Assembly (NCBI RefSeq): GCF_003434305.1
Contig: NZ_QKKX01000005.1
Coordinates: 178,625-242,624, forward strand
Length of the DNA stretch: 64,000 nt
From: Micromonospora sp. MW-13
Lineage (GTDB): Bacteria; Actinomycetota; Actinomycetes; Mycobacteriales; Micromonosporaceae
Direction of reading: 5' to 3'
Shown here: positions 55,365-64,000 of the stretch, piece after piece
Layout: every line of letters begins with the position of its first letter
Numbering within the stretch: position 1 is the stretch's first letter
Translations under genes and position numbers: made by a program
The notes under the pieces: model-generated
The model's input: only the letters and a program-made list of their open reading frames with translations
Databases searched by the model: none
What the model was told of the DNA's origin: nothing

Positions 55365-58300
55365 ATGTCGCTGCTCGCCAGATTCAGCCTCGCCAACCGG
55401 GGGCTGGTCGCCCTCATCGCGGTGGTCACGACGCTGTTCGGTCTGTTCGCTGTACCGTCGTTGAAGCAGCAACTCCTGCCGTCGCTGGAGTTCCCCGGCG
55501 CGTTCGTCGTGGCGGTCTACCCCGGTGCCGCGCCCGAGATCGTCGAGTCCCAGGTCACCGAGCCGATCGAGAACAGCCTCCAGGGCATCCCGGGGCTGGA
55601 GAAGGTCACCTCGACCTCCCGCGAGGGCTCCACCATCGTCCAGGTGCAGTTCGCGTTCGGCACCGACCTGGACGGCGTGGTCAACAAGATGCAGACCGCC
55701 CTGAGCCGGATCGACGCACAGCTTCCCGAGGGCGTCGACCCGCAGGTCCTCACCGGCAGCACCGACGACCTCCCCGCCGTGGTGATCGCCGCGGCCGGCG
55801 GCGGCGACGAGCGGGCGCTGGCCGACAAGCTGCGCGACACCGTGGTGCCGGAGCTGGAGTCGATCAAGGGGGTCCGCACCGTCGCGGTGACCGGCACCCG
55901 CGACCAGGTCGTCACGGTCACCCCGGACCCGGCCAAGCTGGCCGCCGCGAAGCTCGCGCCGACCGCCATCGGCACGGCCCTGAAGACCAACGGCATCGCC
56001 GTGCCGGCCGGCGCGGTCTCCGACGGCTCGCGGGCGCTCACCGTCCAGGTGGGTACGCCGATCCGCTCGCTCGACGACCTCAGGGGCATCGTCCTGGCCC
56101 CGACCGCCCCGAAGGCGGCCCCGGTCCGGCTCGGTGCCGTGGCGGCCGTGGAGCAGCAGCTCGCCCCGGCCACCTCGTTCACCCGCACCAACGGCCTGGA
56201 CAGCCTCGGCATCGCGGTCACCGCCGCCCCGGACGGCAACGCCGTGGAGATCTCCCACGAGATCCGCGACCGGTTGGCCGATCTGCGCTCGGCGTCCGGC
56301 GCGGACCTGATCGTCGTGTTCGACCAGGCGCCGTTCGTGGAGAAGTCCATCGAGAGCCTCACCACCGAGGGCCTGCTGGGCCTGGTCATGGCGGTCGTGG
56401 TCATCCTGGTCTTCCTGCTGTCGGTCCGCTCCACCGTGGTCACCGCGGTCTCCATCCCGCTGTCGGTGCTGGTGGCGCTGATCGCGCTCTGGATCGGCGA
56501 CTACTCGCTCAACCTGCTCACCCTCGGCGCGCTGACCATCGCGGTGGGCCGGGTGGTGGACGACTCGATCGTGGTGCTGGAGAACATCAAACGCCACCTG
56601 GAATACGGCGAGCCGAAGCGGGAGGCGATCCTCACCGCGGTCCGCGAGGTGGCCGGCGCGGTGACCGCGTCGACGCTGACCACGGTGGCGGTCTTCGCCC
56701 CGATCGCGCTGGTCGGCGGCTTCGTCGGGCAGCTCTTCGCGCCGTTCGCGATCACCGTGACGGTGGCCCTGCTCGCCTCGCTGCTGGTCTCGCTGACGGT
56801 GATCCCGGTGCTGGCGTACTGGTTCCTGCGGCCCAAGCGGGGCGGGGCGGACGACGCCGCCGCGCGTCGGGCGGCCGAGGAGAAGGAGCTGCGTAGCCCG
56901 TTGCAGCGGGCGTACCTGCCGGTGATCGGGTTCGCCACCCGGGGCCGGGGCACCCGCTGGATCACCCTGGGGCTGGGCCTGCTGGTGCTGCTCGGCACCT
57001 TCGGCCTGTCCAGTGCGCTCAAGACCAACTTCCTGGACGACTCCGGCCAGGACACCCTGACCATCAGCCAGCAGCTCCCGGTCGGCACCGGCCTGGCGGC
57101 CACCGACCAGGCGGCCCGCCGGGTCGAGGAGGTGCTGGAGCGCTCCGGCAACGTCGAGACGTACCAGGTCAGCGCCGGAGGCAGCGACCAGCCGTGGCAG
57201 GGCGGCGGCGGCAACAACACCGCCACCTTCTCCGTGGCGTTGGACGGCGACGCCGACGCGGCCGAGGTGAAGCGGACGCTGCGCCGGCAGTTCGACGCCC
57301 TCGGCCCGGAGGTGGGCGAGCTAAGCTTCGGCGGTGCCCAGGGCGCGACCAACCAGCTTGCGGTCGTCGTCCAGGCGGCCGACCCGGAGGTGCTGGCCCG
57401 GGCGGCCGAGCAGGCGCGGTTGGCGATGGCCGACACGGCCGACGTCGAGGACGTCTCGACCAGCCTGGCCGAGCGGGTGCCGCGGGTGGACGTGACCGTG
57501 GACCGGCTGGCCGCGGCCCGGATCGGGCTCAGCGAGGCGGCCGTCGGGCAGCTCGTGGCCCAGGCGTACCGGGGCGCCCCGCTGGGCCAGGTGGCCCTCG
57601 ACGGCGGCCAGCAGGACGTGGTGCTGCGCGGCGGCGCGAAGCCGCCGACGACCGTGGCGGAGCTGCGCGCCCTGCCGATCGGGCCGGTGAAGCTGGACGA
57701 CATCGCCGACGTCACCCAGGCCGAGGGGCCGCAGCAGGTGACCCGGATCGACGGCGAGCGCAGCGTCACGGTCACCGGCACGGCGACCGGCGCCAACCTC
57801 GGCGCGACCACTCAGGAACTGCAGAAGAAGCTCGACGCGATCGACGTGCCGGGGGCGAGCATCAGCATCGGCGGCGTCAGCGCCGACCAGGAGGAGGCGT
57901 TCGCCGACCTGGGCCTGGCAGTGCTGGCCGCCATCGCGATCGTCTTCCTGATCATGGTGGCGACGTTCCGCAGCCTCACCCAGGCGCTGATCCTGCTGAT
58001 CTCGGTGCCGTTCGCGGCGACCGGGGCGATCGGACTGCTGCTGGTGACCGGCACCCCGCTGGGCGTGCCGGCGCTGATCGGCGTGCTGATGCTCGTCGGC
58101 ATCGTGGTGACGAACGCGATCGTCCTGCTGGACCTGATCAACCAGTACCGGTCGCAGGGCATGGGGGTCCGGGAGGCGGTGGTCGAGGGCGGCCGGCGCC
58201 GGCTGCGCCCGATCCTGATGACCGCGGTCGCGACGATCTTCGCCCTGCTGCCGATGGCGTTCGGGCTGACCGGGGAGGGCGGCTTCATCTCCAAGCCGCT

Positions 58301-58649
58301 GGCGGTCGTGGTGATCGGCGGCCTGCTCAGCTCCACCCTGCTCACCCTGATCCTGGTCCCGACGCTGTATTCGATGGTGGAGCACACCAAGGAGTCGCTG
58401 CGGGCCCGCCGTCGCCGCCGGGCCGGTGGCTCGGCGCCGGAGTCCGGCGGGCCGGGTGCGGACGACGTGCCGGTGACCGGTGCCGGCGAGCCGGTGCCGG
58501 TGGGCGCCCCCGTCGGCGCCCCCGCCGAGGGCGGGCCGGCGGGCCCGGTCCGGTCCGGTCCGTCGGCGGCCCTGGTGGACGGCACCGACCAGTTCGAGGT
58601 GCTGCGGTTGCCGAAGAGCCGGCAGTCGCCGCTGCCGCCGGCCGAATAG
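55365..58649 (+). CDS. RND-type efflux permease (AcrB/MMPL superfamily)
   Basis: 1,094 aa. Two repeats, each with a TM1 (LANRGLVALIAVVTTLFGLFAVP), a large periplasmic-type loop, and a six-helix bundle. Proton-relay motif TIAVGRVVDDSIVVLENIKRHLE in TM4; the second half has GVLMLVGIVVTNAIVLLDLINQY. The C-terminal tail of about 80 residues is Pro/Gly/Ala-rich and acidic. Unusual in a Gram-positive: no adaptor or outer-membrane factor nearby. ATG 55365; the AGGAG is 12 nt upstream, so the start is only moderately certain. Confidence 0.93.
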   Translation: MSLLARFSLANRGLVALIAVVTTLFGLFAVPSLKQQLLPSLEFPGAFVVAVYPGAAPEIVESQVTEPIENSLQGIPGLEKVTSTSREGSTIVQVQFAFGTDLDGVVNKMQTALSRIDAQLPEGVDPQVLTGSTDDLPAVVIAAAGGGDERALADKLRDTVVPELESIKGVRTVAVTGTRDQVVTVTPDPAKLAAAKLAPTAIGTALKTNGIAVPAGAVSDGSRALTVQVGTPIRSLDDLRGIVLAPTAPKAAPVRLGAVAAVEQQLAPATSFTRTNGLDSLGIAVTAAPDGNAVEISHEIRDRLADLRSASGADLIVVFDQAPFVEKSIESLTTEGLLGLVMAVVVILVFLLSVRSTVVTAVSIPLSVLVALIALWIGDYSLNLLTLGALTIAVGRVVDDSIVVLENIKRHLEYGEPKREAILTAVREVAGAVTASTLTTVAVFAPIALVGGFVGQLFAPFAITVTVALLASLLVSLTVIPVLAYWFLRPKRGGADDAAARRAAEEKELRSPLQRAYLPVIGFATRGRGTRWITLGLGLLVLLGTFGLSSALKTNFLDDSGQDTLTISQQLPVGTGLAATDQAARRVEEVLERSGNVETYQVSAGGSDQPWQGGGGNNTATFSVALDGDADAAEVKRTLRRQFDALGPEVGELSFGGAQGATNQLAVVVQAADPEVLARAAEQARLAMADTADVEDVSTSLAERVPRVDVTVDRLAAARIGLSEAAVGQLVAQAYRGAPLGQVALDGGQQDVVLRGGAKPPTTVAELRALPIGPVKLDDIADVTQAEGPQQVTRIDGERSVTVTGTATGANLGATTQELQKKLDAIDVPGASISIGGVSADQEEAFADLGLAVLAAIAIVFLIMVATFRSLTQALILLISVPFAATGAIGLLLVTGTPLGVPALIGVLMLVGIVVTNAIVLLDLINQYRSQGMGVREAVVEGGRRRLRPILMTAVATIFALLPMAFGLTGEGGFISKPLAVVVIGGLLSSTLLTLILVPTLYSMVEHTKESLRARRRRRAGGSAPESGGPGADDVPVTGAGEPVPVGAPVGAPAEGGPAGPVRSGPSAALVDGTDQFEVLRLPKSRQSPLPPAE

Positions 58650-58663
58650 CCGGGGCACGACCA

Positions 58664-58703
58664 CGACACGCCCTCGCCGGGTCCGCCCGGCGGGGGCGTG
58701 TCG
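58664..58703 (+). terminator. Hairpin after the RND permease gene
   Basis: CGACACGCCC paired with GGGCGTGTCG outside, and CGCCGGG with CCCGGCG inside, with a 4-nt loop; one extra base in the 5' arm. Lies 15 bp after the stop. Confidence 0.75.
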
Positions 58704-58816
58704 CGTGCGGGGCGGAGGTTCGTCGCGTATCCGACCGGTGCGGTGAGTCGTCTGTCGCATACTGGCGGTGTCGAGGTCGTCCCGGGGTGGGCGACCGCTG
58801 GCGAGCGGAGCGGGCC

Positions 58817-59638
58817 ATGGCGGACAGCGGTGGCCGGTGGGAGCGGCGGACCGTGCTGCGCCGGGTCGGGCTGTTCGCCGGTGGTGCGGTGCTGGGTGCC
58901 GGGGCCACGGCCCAGAGCACCTGGATCGCCGACCGGCGGCTGCCGCTGGCGGGCGGCCCGGCGAGCGCCACCCTGGGCGGCGACCGCCAGCAGGTCGGCG
59001 ACGGCGAGGTGTCGGTCGTCTGGGCGGCCCGCACCGAGCAGCGGCTGGTGGCGCTCACCTTCGACGACGGCCCCCGGCCGCAGTGGACGCCGATGGTGCT
59101 GGACACTCTCGACCGGTACGCCGTGCCGGCCACGTTCTTCCTGGTGGGGCAGCGGGCCCGGCAGCACGCCGGCATCCTGCGCGGCCGGCTCGGCCGGCAC
59201 GAGGTGGGCAACCACAGTTGGGCGCACCACGACCTGGCCCGGCACGACGCCGCCGAGGTCCACGACGACCTGCGCCGGGCGCACGACGCGATCACCGAGG
59301 CGGCCGGGGTCGCCCCCCGGCTGCTCCGCCCGCCGTACGGGCACCTCGGCGGCGCGGTGCTGCACGCCGCCGCCCGGCTGGACTACCGGCTCGTGCTGTG
59401 GTCGTTGCAGATGGTCGAGGGGCGGTATCCGGACGATCCGGCCGGCCACGCCCGACGGATCGTGGCGGGGGTGCAGCCGGGCACCATCCTGCTCGCCCAC
59501 GACGTCGGTGACACCCGCCGGCTGGTCGCGTTGCGCGGCCTGCCCGACCTGATCGCCGGCCTGCGGGACCGCGGCTTCGCCTTCGTCACCGTCTCCGAGC
59601 TGCTACGCCGGGCGAGCCCGCCGCACGTCGGCGGGTAG
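58817..59638 (+). CDS. Polysaccharide deacetylase (NodB-type, Tat signal)
   Basis: 273 aa. Twin-arginine signal peptide (RRTVLRRVGLFAGGAVLGAGA). The NodB domain has the metal motifs TFDDGPRPQWT, EVGNHSWAHHDL (His pair), LRPPYGHLGGAVL and ILLAHDVGD, so it removes N- or O-acetyl groups from cell-wall or chitin-like polymers. Same orientation as the RND gene upstream and the MFS gene downstream. ATG 58817; a start at 58698 would bring in non-homologous sequence. Confidence 0.92.
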   Translation: MADSGGRWERRTVLRRVGLFAGGAVLGAGATAQSTWIADRRLPLAGGPASATLGGDRQQVGDGEVSVVWAARTEQRLVALTFDDGPRPQWTPMVLDTLDRYAVPATFFLVGQRARQHAGILRGRLGRHEVGNHSWAHHDLARHDAAEVHDDLRRAHDAITEAAGVAPRLLRPPYGHLGGAVLHAAARLDYRLVLWSLQMVEGRYPDDPAGHARRIVAGVQPGTILLAHDVGDTRRLVALRGLPDLIAGLRDRGFAFVTVSELLRRASPPHVGG

Positions 59639-59649
59639 GGTTCCGGTAC

Positions 59650-60888
59650 GTGTCACCCACCGCCTCGGTCCTGGTCCGCAACCGGAACTTCCGTAACCTG
59701 TTCCTGGCCGAGCTGGTCGTCTTCGGCGCGGACTGGTTCGTCATGGTGCCGCTGCTCGTGCTGCTGCCGACGCTGACCGGCAGCGGCGTCTGGGGCGCGC
59801 TCGTGCTGGCCGTGGACACCGGAGTGGTCGCGCTGCTGCTGCCGTACACCGGGACGATCGCCGACCGGTTCGACCGCAAGAAGATCATGATGGCGGCCAA
59901 CGTGGCGTCGCTGCTCGGCGTGCTGCTGCTGCTCGGCGTCCGCAGCGCGGACACGGCGTGGCTGGCGATGGCAGGGATCGCCGTGGTGGCGGTGGCGAAG
60001 GCGTTCTACTCCCCGGCCGCCCAGGCCGCCCTGCCCAACGTCCTCGACCCGGAGGAACTGGCCGCCGGCAACGCGGTCGCCGGCTCCGCCTGGGGCACGA
60101 TGACCGTCGTCGGCGCCTCGCTGGGCGGCGTGCTCAGCGCCGCCGCCGGCCCGTACGTCTGCTTCTGGGTGGCCGCGGTCGGCCTGACGCTGGCGGCGGG
60201 GCTGGCGGCGCTGATCCGCCGCCCGTTGCAGGCCCCCCGGGACGCCGCCGTGCCCGCCCAACGCACCTGGGCGGCGATCCGGGAGGCGCTGGGCTACATC
60301 GGCCACCGCCCCCGGGTCCTCGGGTTGGTCACCGTGAAGTCCGCGGTGGGCCTGGGCAACGGCGTGCTCACCATCTTCCCGCTGCTCGCCGGAGTGTACG
60401 GGGTGGGCGCGGTCGGCACCGGCCTGCTCTTCGCGGTGCGCGGCGCGGGCGCGCTGGTCGGGCCGATCCTGATGCGCCGGGTGCTGACCAACCGGGCCTG
60501 GCTGCTGCCCGGGCTGGCCCTGTCGATGTCCCTCTACGGCCTGGCCTACGTGGGTACCTCGATGGCCGACTGGTTCCCGCTGGTGCTGGCGCTGGTCTTC
60601 GTGGCGCACTTCGCCGGCGGGAGCAACTGGGTGATGTCGAACTTCGCCCTTCAGGGCGAGGTGCCGGACCGGCTGCGCGGCCGGGTCTTCGCCACCGACA
60701 TGATGCTGGCGACGCTCGCCGTCTCCGTCAGCCAGCTCGTGGTGGCCGGGGTGGTCGACCTGGTGGACGAGCGGGTGGTGCTGGCCGGCTGCGGCCTGGT
60801 CACGCTGGTCTACGCGGTCGGCTGGCGGATCGCCACCCGACGGCTGTCGCTGACCGACCCGGTCGCCGAGCCCGTGCCGGCCCGCTGA
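59650..60888 (+). CDS. Major facilitator superfamily transporter
   Basis: 412 aa, twelve predicted helices. The MFS motif after TM2 is GTIADRFDRKKIMM, and TM5 has the antiporter-like GASLGGVLSAAAGP. Closest to the drug-efflux DHA/enterobactin-exporter-like group (MFS_3-type), but the substrate is unknown. GTG 59650, twelve bases after the deacetylase stop, so probably one transcript with it. Confidence 0.92.
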   Translation: MSPTASVLVRNRNFRNLFLAELVVFGADWFVMVPLLVLLPTLTGSGVWGALVLAVDTGVVALLLPYTGTIADRFDRKKIMMAANVASLLGVLLLLGVRSADTAWLAMAGIAVVAVAKAFYSPAAQAALPNVLDPEELAAGNAVAGSAWGTMTVVGASLGGVLSAAAGPYVCFWVAAVGLTLAAGLAALIRRPLQAPRDAAVPAQRTWAAIREALGYIGHRPRVLGLVTVKSAVGLGNGVLTIFPLLAGVYGVGAVGTGLLFAVRGAGALVGPILMRRVLTNRAWLLPGLALSMSLYGLAYVGTSMADWFPLVLALVFVAHFAGGSNWVMSNFALQGEVPDRLRGRVFATDMMLATLAVSVSQLVVAGVVDLVDERVVLAGCGLVTLVYAVGWRIATRRLSLTDPVAEPVPAR

Positions 60889-60926
60889 CCGCCCGCCGCC
60901 GCGTCGCCCGGGGTACGCCGGTGGCG

Positions 60927-61277
60927 TCACCCACCGCCGGCCGGCCGCCGGCCGGTCAGCGCGGCGGCGATCACCAGGCCCAGCCCGGCGGGGTGGAGCA
61001 GGGCGAGCACGAGGCTGACGCCGGTGCCGAGCCGGGCCACCGTGAGGCCGGACATCGAGGACCCCCCGGACGCGTAGAGCCGGGGCAGGACGAGCAGCCA
61101 GGCGAGGCTGAGCAGCATGCCGACCAGCAGCACCACCACGCCCGACGCCAGCAGCAGGCGGGGGAGCCGGCCGAGCCGGGCGCGGAGGACCACCGCCAGC
61201 GTGAGGCCCGCCACCAGCACCAGCAGGCTCGGGATCTGTGTCGCCACCTGGGTGACCGAGTAGGTCAGGAACTCCAT
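60927..61277 (-). CDS. Small membrane protein, unrecognised
   Basis: 116 aa. Three hydrophobic segments (SLLVLVAGLTLAVVL, LLLASGVVVLLVGMLLSLAWLLVLP, LVLALLHPAGLGLVIAAALTG). It lies alone on the minus strand between the MFS gene and thrB. Lacks charged motifs or cysteine. Start ATG 61277. Codon bias is normal, so the gene is likely real, but it is not assignable. Confidence 0.6.
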   Translation of the reverse strand: MEFLTYSVTQVATQIPSLLVLVAGLTLAVVLRARLGRLPRLLLASGVVVLLVGMLLSLAWLLVLPRLYASGGSSMSGLTVARLGTGVSLVLALLHPAGLGLVIAAALTGRRPAGGG

Positions 61278-61383
61278 GCCGACTCCCGCCTCGTGATCGT
61301 CCCGGCCAGGCTAGCGGAGGCGGGCCAGTCCCACGGGGCGGGCGGAGCCCCGCCGGGGTCGTCCCGGGGCCTAGCATGAGCGC

Positions 61384-62328
61384 GTGCCGACGACATTCGT
61401 GTCCGGGCCGGTCAAGGTCCGGGTCCCCGCCACCAGCGCCAACCTCGGTCCGGGGTTCGACGCGCTGGGGCTGGCGCTCGGCCTGTACGACGACGTGGCC
61501 GCCGAGGTGGTGCCCGACGGCGTCCGGGTGGCGGTGACCGGGCAGGGCGCGGGCGAGCTGCCCGACGACGACGCGCACCTCGTCGCCCGGGCGATGCGGG
61601 CCACCTTCGACGCGCTGGGCGGCCAGCCGTCGGGCTTCGCCGTGGAGTGTGTCAACCGGATCCCCCAGGCCCGTGGCCTGGGCTCCTCGTCGGCCGCCAT
61701 CGTGGCCGGCGTGCAACTGGCCCGGGCGCTGGTCGTCGACGGGAACACGCGGTTGGACGACGCGGGCGCGCTGCGGCTGGCGGCCGAGATCGAGGGCCAC
61801 CCGGACAACGTCGCCCCCTGCCTGCTCGGCGGCTTCACGATCGCCTGGACGGAGCCGGCCGGCGCCCGCGCGGTCTCGCTGGCCGTCGACGGCCGGGTGC
61901 GGCCGACGGTCTTCGTGCCCGAGGAGCGCGGCCTGACCGCCGTGGCCCGGGCCGCGCTGCCCGGCGCAGTCCCGCACGCCGACGCCGCGCTCACCGCCGG
62001 CCGGGCCGCGCTGCTGGTGCACGCGCTGACCGCCGAGCCGGCCCTGCTGCTGGCCGCCACGGTCGACCGGCTGCACCAGGACTACCGCGCCGAGGGGATG
62101 CCCGGCACGGCTGCCCTGGTCGGTGCGCTGCGTGCGGCCGGTGTGGCCGCCGTGGTCAGTGGGGCGGGCCCGTCGGTGCTGGCGCTGAGCGAGCCCGGCG
62201 CGGACTTCTCCGTGGGAACAGGTTGGCTGTCCCTGGGGTTGGGTATAGACGTGCACGGAGCACGGGTCGCACGGGGTAGACTTGGACACGCCGAGCGGGA
62301 CCCTGTTGCCGCAGGTCGAAAGAGTTGA
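61384..62328 (+). CDS. thrB: Homoserine kinase
   Basis: 314 aa GHMP kinase. Motifs RVPATSANLGPGFDALGLAL, the ATP loop IPQARGLGSSSAAIVAGVQLA and VSGAGPSVLALS near the C-terminus. Phosphorylates homoserine for ThrC. GTG 61384. Separated from thrC by about 6 kb of envelope and transport genes, and followed by rho across a 295-nt gap. Confidence 0.95.
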   Translation: MPTTFVSGPVKVRVPATSANLGPGFDALGLALGLYDDVAAEVVPDGVRVAVTGQGAGELPDDDAHLVARAMRATFDALGGQPSGFAVECVNRIPQARGLGSSSAAIVAGVQLARALVVDGNTRLDDAGALRLAAEIEGHPDNVAPCLLGGFTIAWTEPAGARAVSLAVDGRVRPTVFVPEERGLTAVARAALPGAVPHADAALTAGRAALLVHALTAEPALLLAATVDRLHQDYRAEGMPGTAALVGALRAAGVAAVVSGAGPSVLALSEPGADFSVGTGWLSLGLGIDVHGARVARGRLGHAERDPVAAGRKS

Positions 62329-62623
62329 TTACGCTCTAGACTTAGCACAGCCGCGAAGCATGCGATCTCCCTGCGGGTCGGCGCACCCCCGAAGCTCTCG
62401 GCGGTCAGCCCGTCTCCTCTGCCAAAGGCCCACGCCGCACCGCAGTTTCCGCAGGTCGCCGCAGACGGCGAGACCTGCTCACCGATGTTGGTGAGTCGGG
62501 AAACCGACCGGCTGCTGTGTCACAGTCTCCCGCGACGCGTCATGCGAGGCGGGTGCACCGAGGCCGCCCGGCCACCTGCTTGTCGACTCCGGGCAGTCCC
62601 GGCCTATCGAGGGAAGGAATCCA
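62329..62623 (+). promoter_or_regulatory. rho: Leader and promoter region of rho
   Basis: The 295-bp gap between thrB and rho holds no gene. An AT-rich run TTGATTACGCTCTAGACTTA at 62325-62344 looks like a promoter, although the -35/-10 assignment is uncertain. A long 5' leader of about 270 nt would precede rho, and rho leaders are often autoregulatory. The GGGAAGGA ribosome binding site lies at 62611-62618. Confidence 0.4.
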
Positions 62624-64000
62624 TTGAGCGACACCACCGACGTGACGTCGGATGTTTCCAACGTCGCTGGCGATGCCACCGCCGCCGCCCCCGTTCGCCG
62701 TCGGCGCAGCGGCACCGGCCTGTCGGCGATGCTGCTGCCGGAGTTGCAGAGCCTGGCCGCGTCGCTCGGCATCTCCGGCACGGCTCGCATGCGTAAGGGC
62801 GAGCTGATCAGCGCGATCACCGAGCGGCAGGGCGGTGCCGGCGCCGGGACCCCTCGACCGCGGGCCGAGGTCGCGGCTGCTGCTGCCCCCACTCGTGAGG
62901 AGGTGCACGCGGAGGTCTCCCCGTCCGGCGACCAGAACCGGACCCCGGCGGAGCCGGCTGCTGCCGCGCCTACCGAGGGCCGGACCAGGACCCGGCGCAG
63001 CCGGGCCGCCGCCGTCGCCGAGTCCCGGGCCGCCGAGGCGGAGACCCGGCCGGCCGAGCCTCGCGCCGAGGAGCCGCCGGCCGCGACCGGCACCGAACCC
63101 GCCGAGCGTGGCGAGGGCCGCCGGGAGCGCGGTGAGGGCCGGGGCGGCCGGGACCAGGCCGAGCGGACTGAACGGACCGAGCGGGCCGAGCGTGCCGAGC
63201 GTGCCGAGCGGACTGAGCGTGCCGAGCGGACCGACCGGGCCGAGCGGACCGACCGGGCCGAGCGGACCGACCGGGCCGAGCGGACTGAGCGTGCCGAGCG
63301 GACCGACCGGGCCGAGCGTGTCGACCGGGCCGAGCGGACCGAGCGCGGCGACCGCAACGAGCGGACCGAGCGTGGCGAGCGGGGCGACCGCAACGACCGC
63401 GGCGACCGGGCCGAGCGCGGTGAGCGCAACGACCGGAGCGACCGCAACGACCGTAACGACCGGGGCCCGCGCGCCGATCGGGACAACGACGACGACGACG
63501 AGAACGGCGGCCGGCGGGGCCGGCGCAGTCGCTTCCGGGATCGTCGTCGGGGCCGCGGTGAGCGCGGCGAGGACGGCGGCGGCGCTGGTGGCGGTGGCGG
63601 TGGCCGCGAGCCGCAGGTGAGCGAGGACGACGTCCTCGTCCCGGTCGCCGGCATCATCGACGTGCTCGACAACTACGCCTTCGTCCGGACCACCGGCTAC
63701 CTGGCCGGCCCGAACGACGTGTACGTCTCGATGTCCCAGATCAAGAAGTACGGCCTGCGGCGCGGTGACGCGATCACCGGTGCCGTGCGCGCGGCGCGGG
63801 ACGGCGAGCAGCGGCGGGACAAGTACAACCCGCTGGTGCGGCTGGACACCATCAACGGGATGGAGCCGGACGAGGCGAAGCGCCGGCCGGAGTTCTACAA
63901 GCTGACTCCGCTGTACCCGCAGGAGCGGTTGCGGTTGGAGACCGAGCCGCACATCCTGACGACGCGGGTGATCGACCTGGTCATGCCGCTCGGCAAGGGT
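62624..64000 (+). CDS. rho: Transcription termination factor Rho (3' partial)
   Basis: At least 459 residues, running off the window. Starts at TTG 62624, 5 nt after GGGAAGGA. Residues 1-70: Rho_N-like SAP domain (SAMLLPELQSLAASLGISGTARMRKGELISAITERQ). Residues about 70-330: a large disordered insert rich in Arg/Glu/Asp/Gly with more than 20 repeats of ERTDRA/ERAERA-type units, then RGERGEDGGGAGGGGGGRE. Residues about 330-410: the RNA-binding cold-shock-like domain (VAGIIDVLDNYAFVRTTGYL, YVSMSQIKKYGLRRGD). The ATPase motor follows outside the window. Actinobacterial Rho carries such N-terminal inserts, which modulate RNA binding. Confidence 0.95.
   Translation, partial: MSDTTDVTSDVSNVAGDATAAAPVRRRRSGTGLSAMLLPELQSLAASLGISGTARMRKGELISAITERQGGAGAGTPRPRAEVAAAAAPTREEVHAEVSPSGDQNRTPAEPAAAAPTEGRTRTRRSRAAAVAESRAAEAETRPAEPRAEEPPAATGTEPAERGEGRRERGEGRGGRDQAERTERTERAERAERAERTERAERTDRAERTDRAERTDRAERTERAERTDRAERVDRAERTERGDRNERTERGERGDRNDRGDRAERGERNDRSDRNDRNDRGPRADRDNDDDDENGGRRGRRSRFRDRRRGRGERGEDGGGAGGGGGGREPQVSEDDVLVPVAGIIDVLDNYAFVRTTGYLAGPNDVYVSMSQIKKYGLRRGDAITGAVRAARDGEQRRDKYNPLVRLDTINGMEPDEAKRRPEFYKLTPLYPQERLRLETEPHILTTRVIDLVMPLGKG

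Noticed and set aside
59653..62289. 878-codon minus-strand ORF opposite the MFS and thrB genes
   Set aside because: Low-complexity, covers real genes on the other strand and has no Shine-Dalgarno at its start.
63150..63460. CRISPR-like appearance of the repeats in rho
   Set aside because: The units are in-frame coding hexamer repeats with no unique spacers of constant length and no cas genes.

Overview
The window is very GC-rich actinobacterial chromosome, with GTG and TTG starts, strong GC3 bias and no AT-rich islands apart from a few promoters. Gene content points to Micromonosporaceae, probably Micromonospora or a close relative: an SCO7613-like giant membrane protein, a LysX fusion, the argS-lysA-hom-thrC/thrB-rho order and DUF397/DUF5753 remnants. 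No database search was run, so the genus is an inference.

Layout. 1-10.7 kb: a zinc-ribbon giant membrane protein (5' end outside the window), a fatty acid desaturase, a frameshifted LppX-type lipoprotein, pterin carbinolamine dehydratase coupled to an FHA protein, and a coupled ddaH-rocD arginine-catabolism operon. 10.7-17.5 kb: a decayed DUF5753/DUF397 pair, a Nei/Fpg glycosylase, an APH(6)-like kinase, a WGR-plus-beta-propeller protein, a CoA-disulfide-reductase-like flavoprotein and a GCS2 ligase. 17.6-23.9 kb: lysX (lysyl-phosphatidylglycerol synthase fused to lysyl-tRNA synthetase), a DUF998 protein coupled to an alpha/beta hydrolase, and a DUF6412-YidC pair. 24-31.2 kb: two secreted GH18 chitinases with CBM2 domains, DedA, a DUF1349 protein, a GH13 enzyme and a FabG-type reductase. 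31.2-40.3 kb: small membrane proteins, a Gfo/Idh/MocA oxidoreductase, DUF2795, erythromycin esterase, a TetR-MMPL efflux operon with twin operators, an HxlR regulator, a PEP-mutase-family enzyme and a stand-alone LigD polymerase domain.

40.4-47.8 kb looks accessory: AraC regulator, VOC protein, UvrA2-like ATPase, a DUF2306/oxidoreductase operon facing a TetR regulator across twin palindromes, tRNA-Arg(CCG), and a degenerate IS630-like protein. 48-64 kb is core: DUF3105-DUF305, argS, lysA, hom, thrC, then an RND permease, a polysaccharide deacetylase, an MFS transporter and a small membrane protein, then thrB and rho (3' end outside the window). The aspartate-family genes lysA, hom, thrC and thrB form one biosynthetic group, although about 6 kb of envelope and transport genes lies between thrC and thrB.

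The most notable non-genic signals are a 68-bp palindromic element present twice (once inside a coding region), a 52-bp duplicated repeat whose end supplies the lysA ribosome binding site, two twin-operator arrays, and several long perfect hairpins at convergent gene ends. I found no CRISPR array, prophage or intact insertion sequence, and no single large undescribed system. The best novelty candidates are the 68-bp element, the WGR-propeller protein, the AraC-VOC-UvrA2 cassette and the hypervariable Rho N-terminal region.
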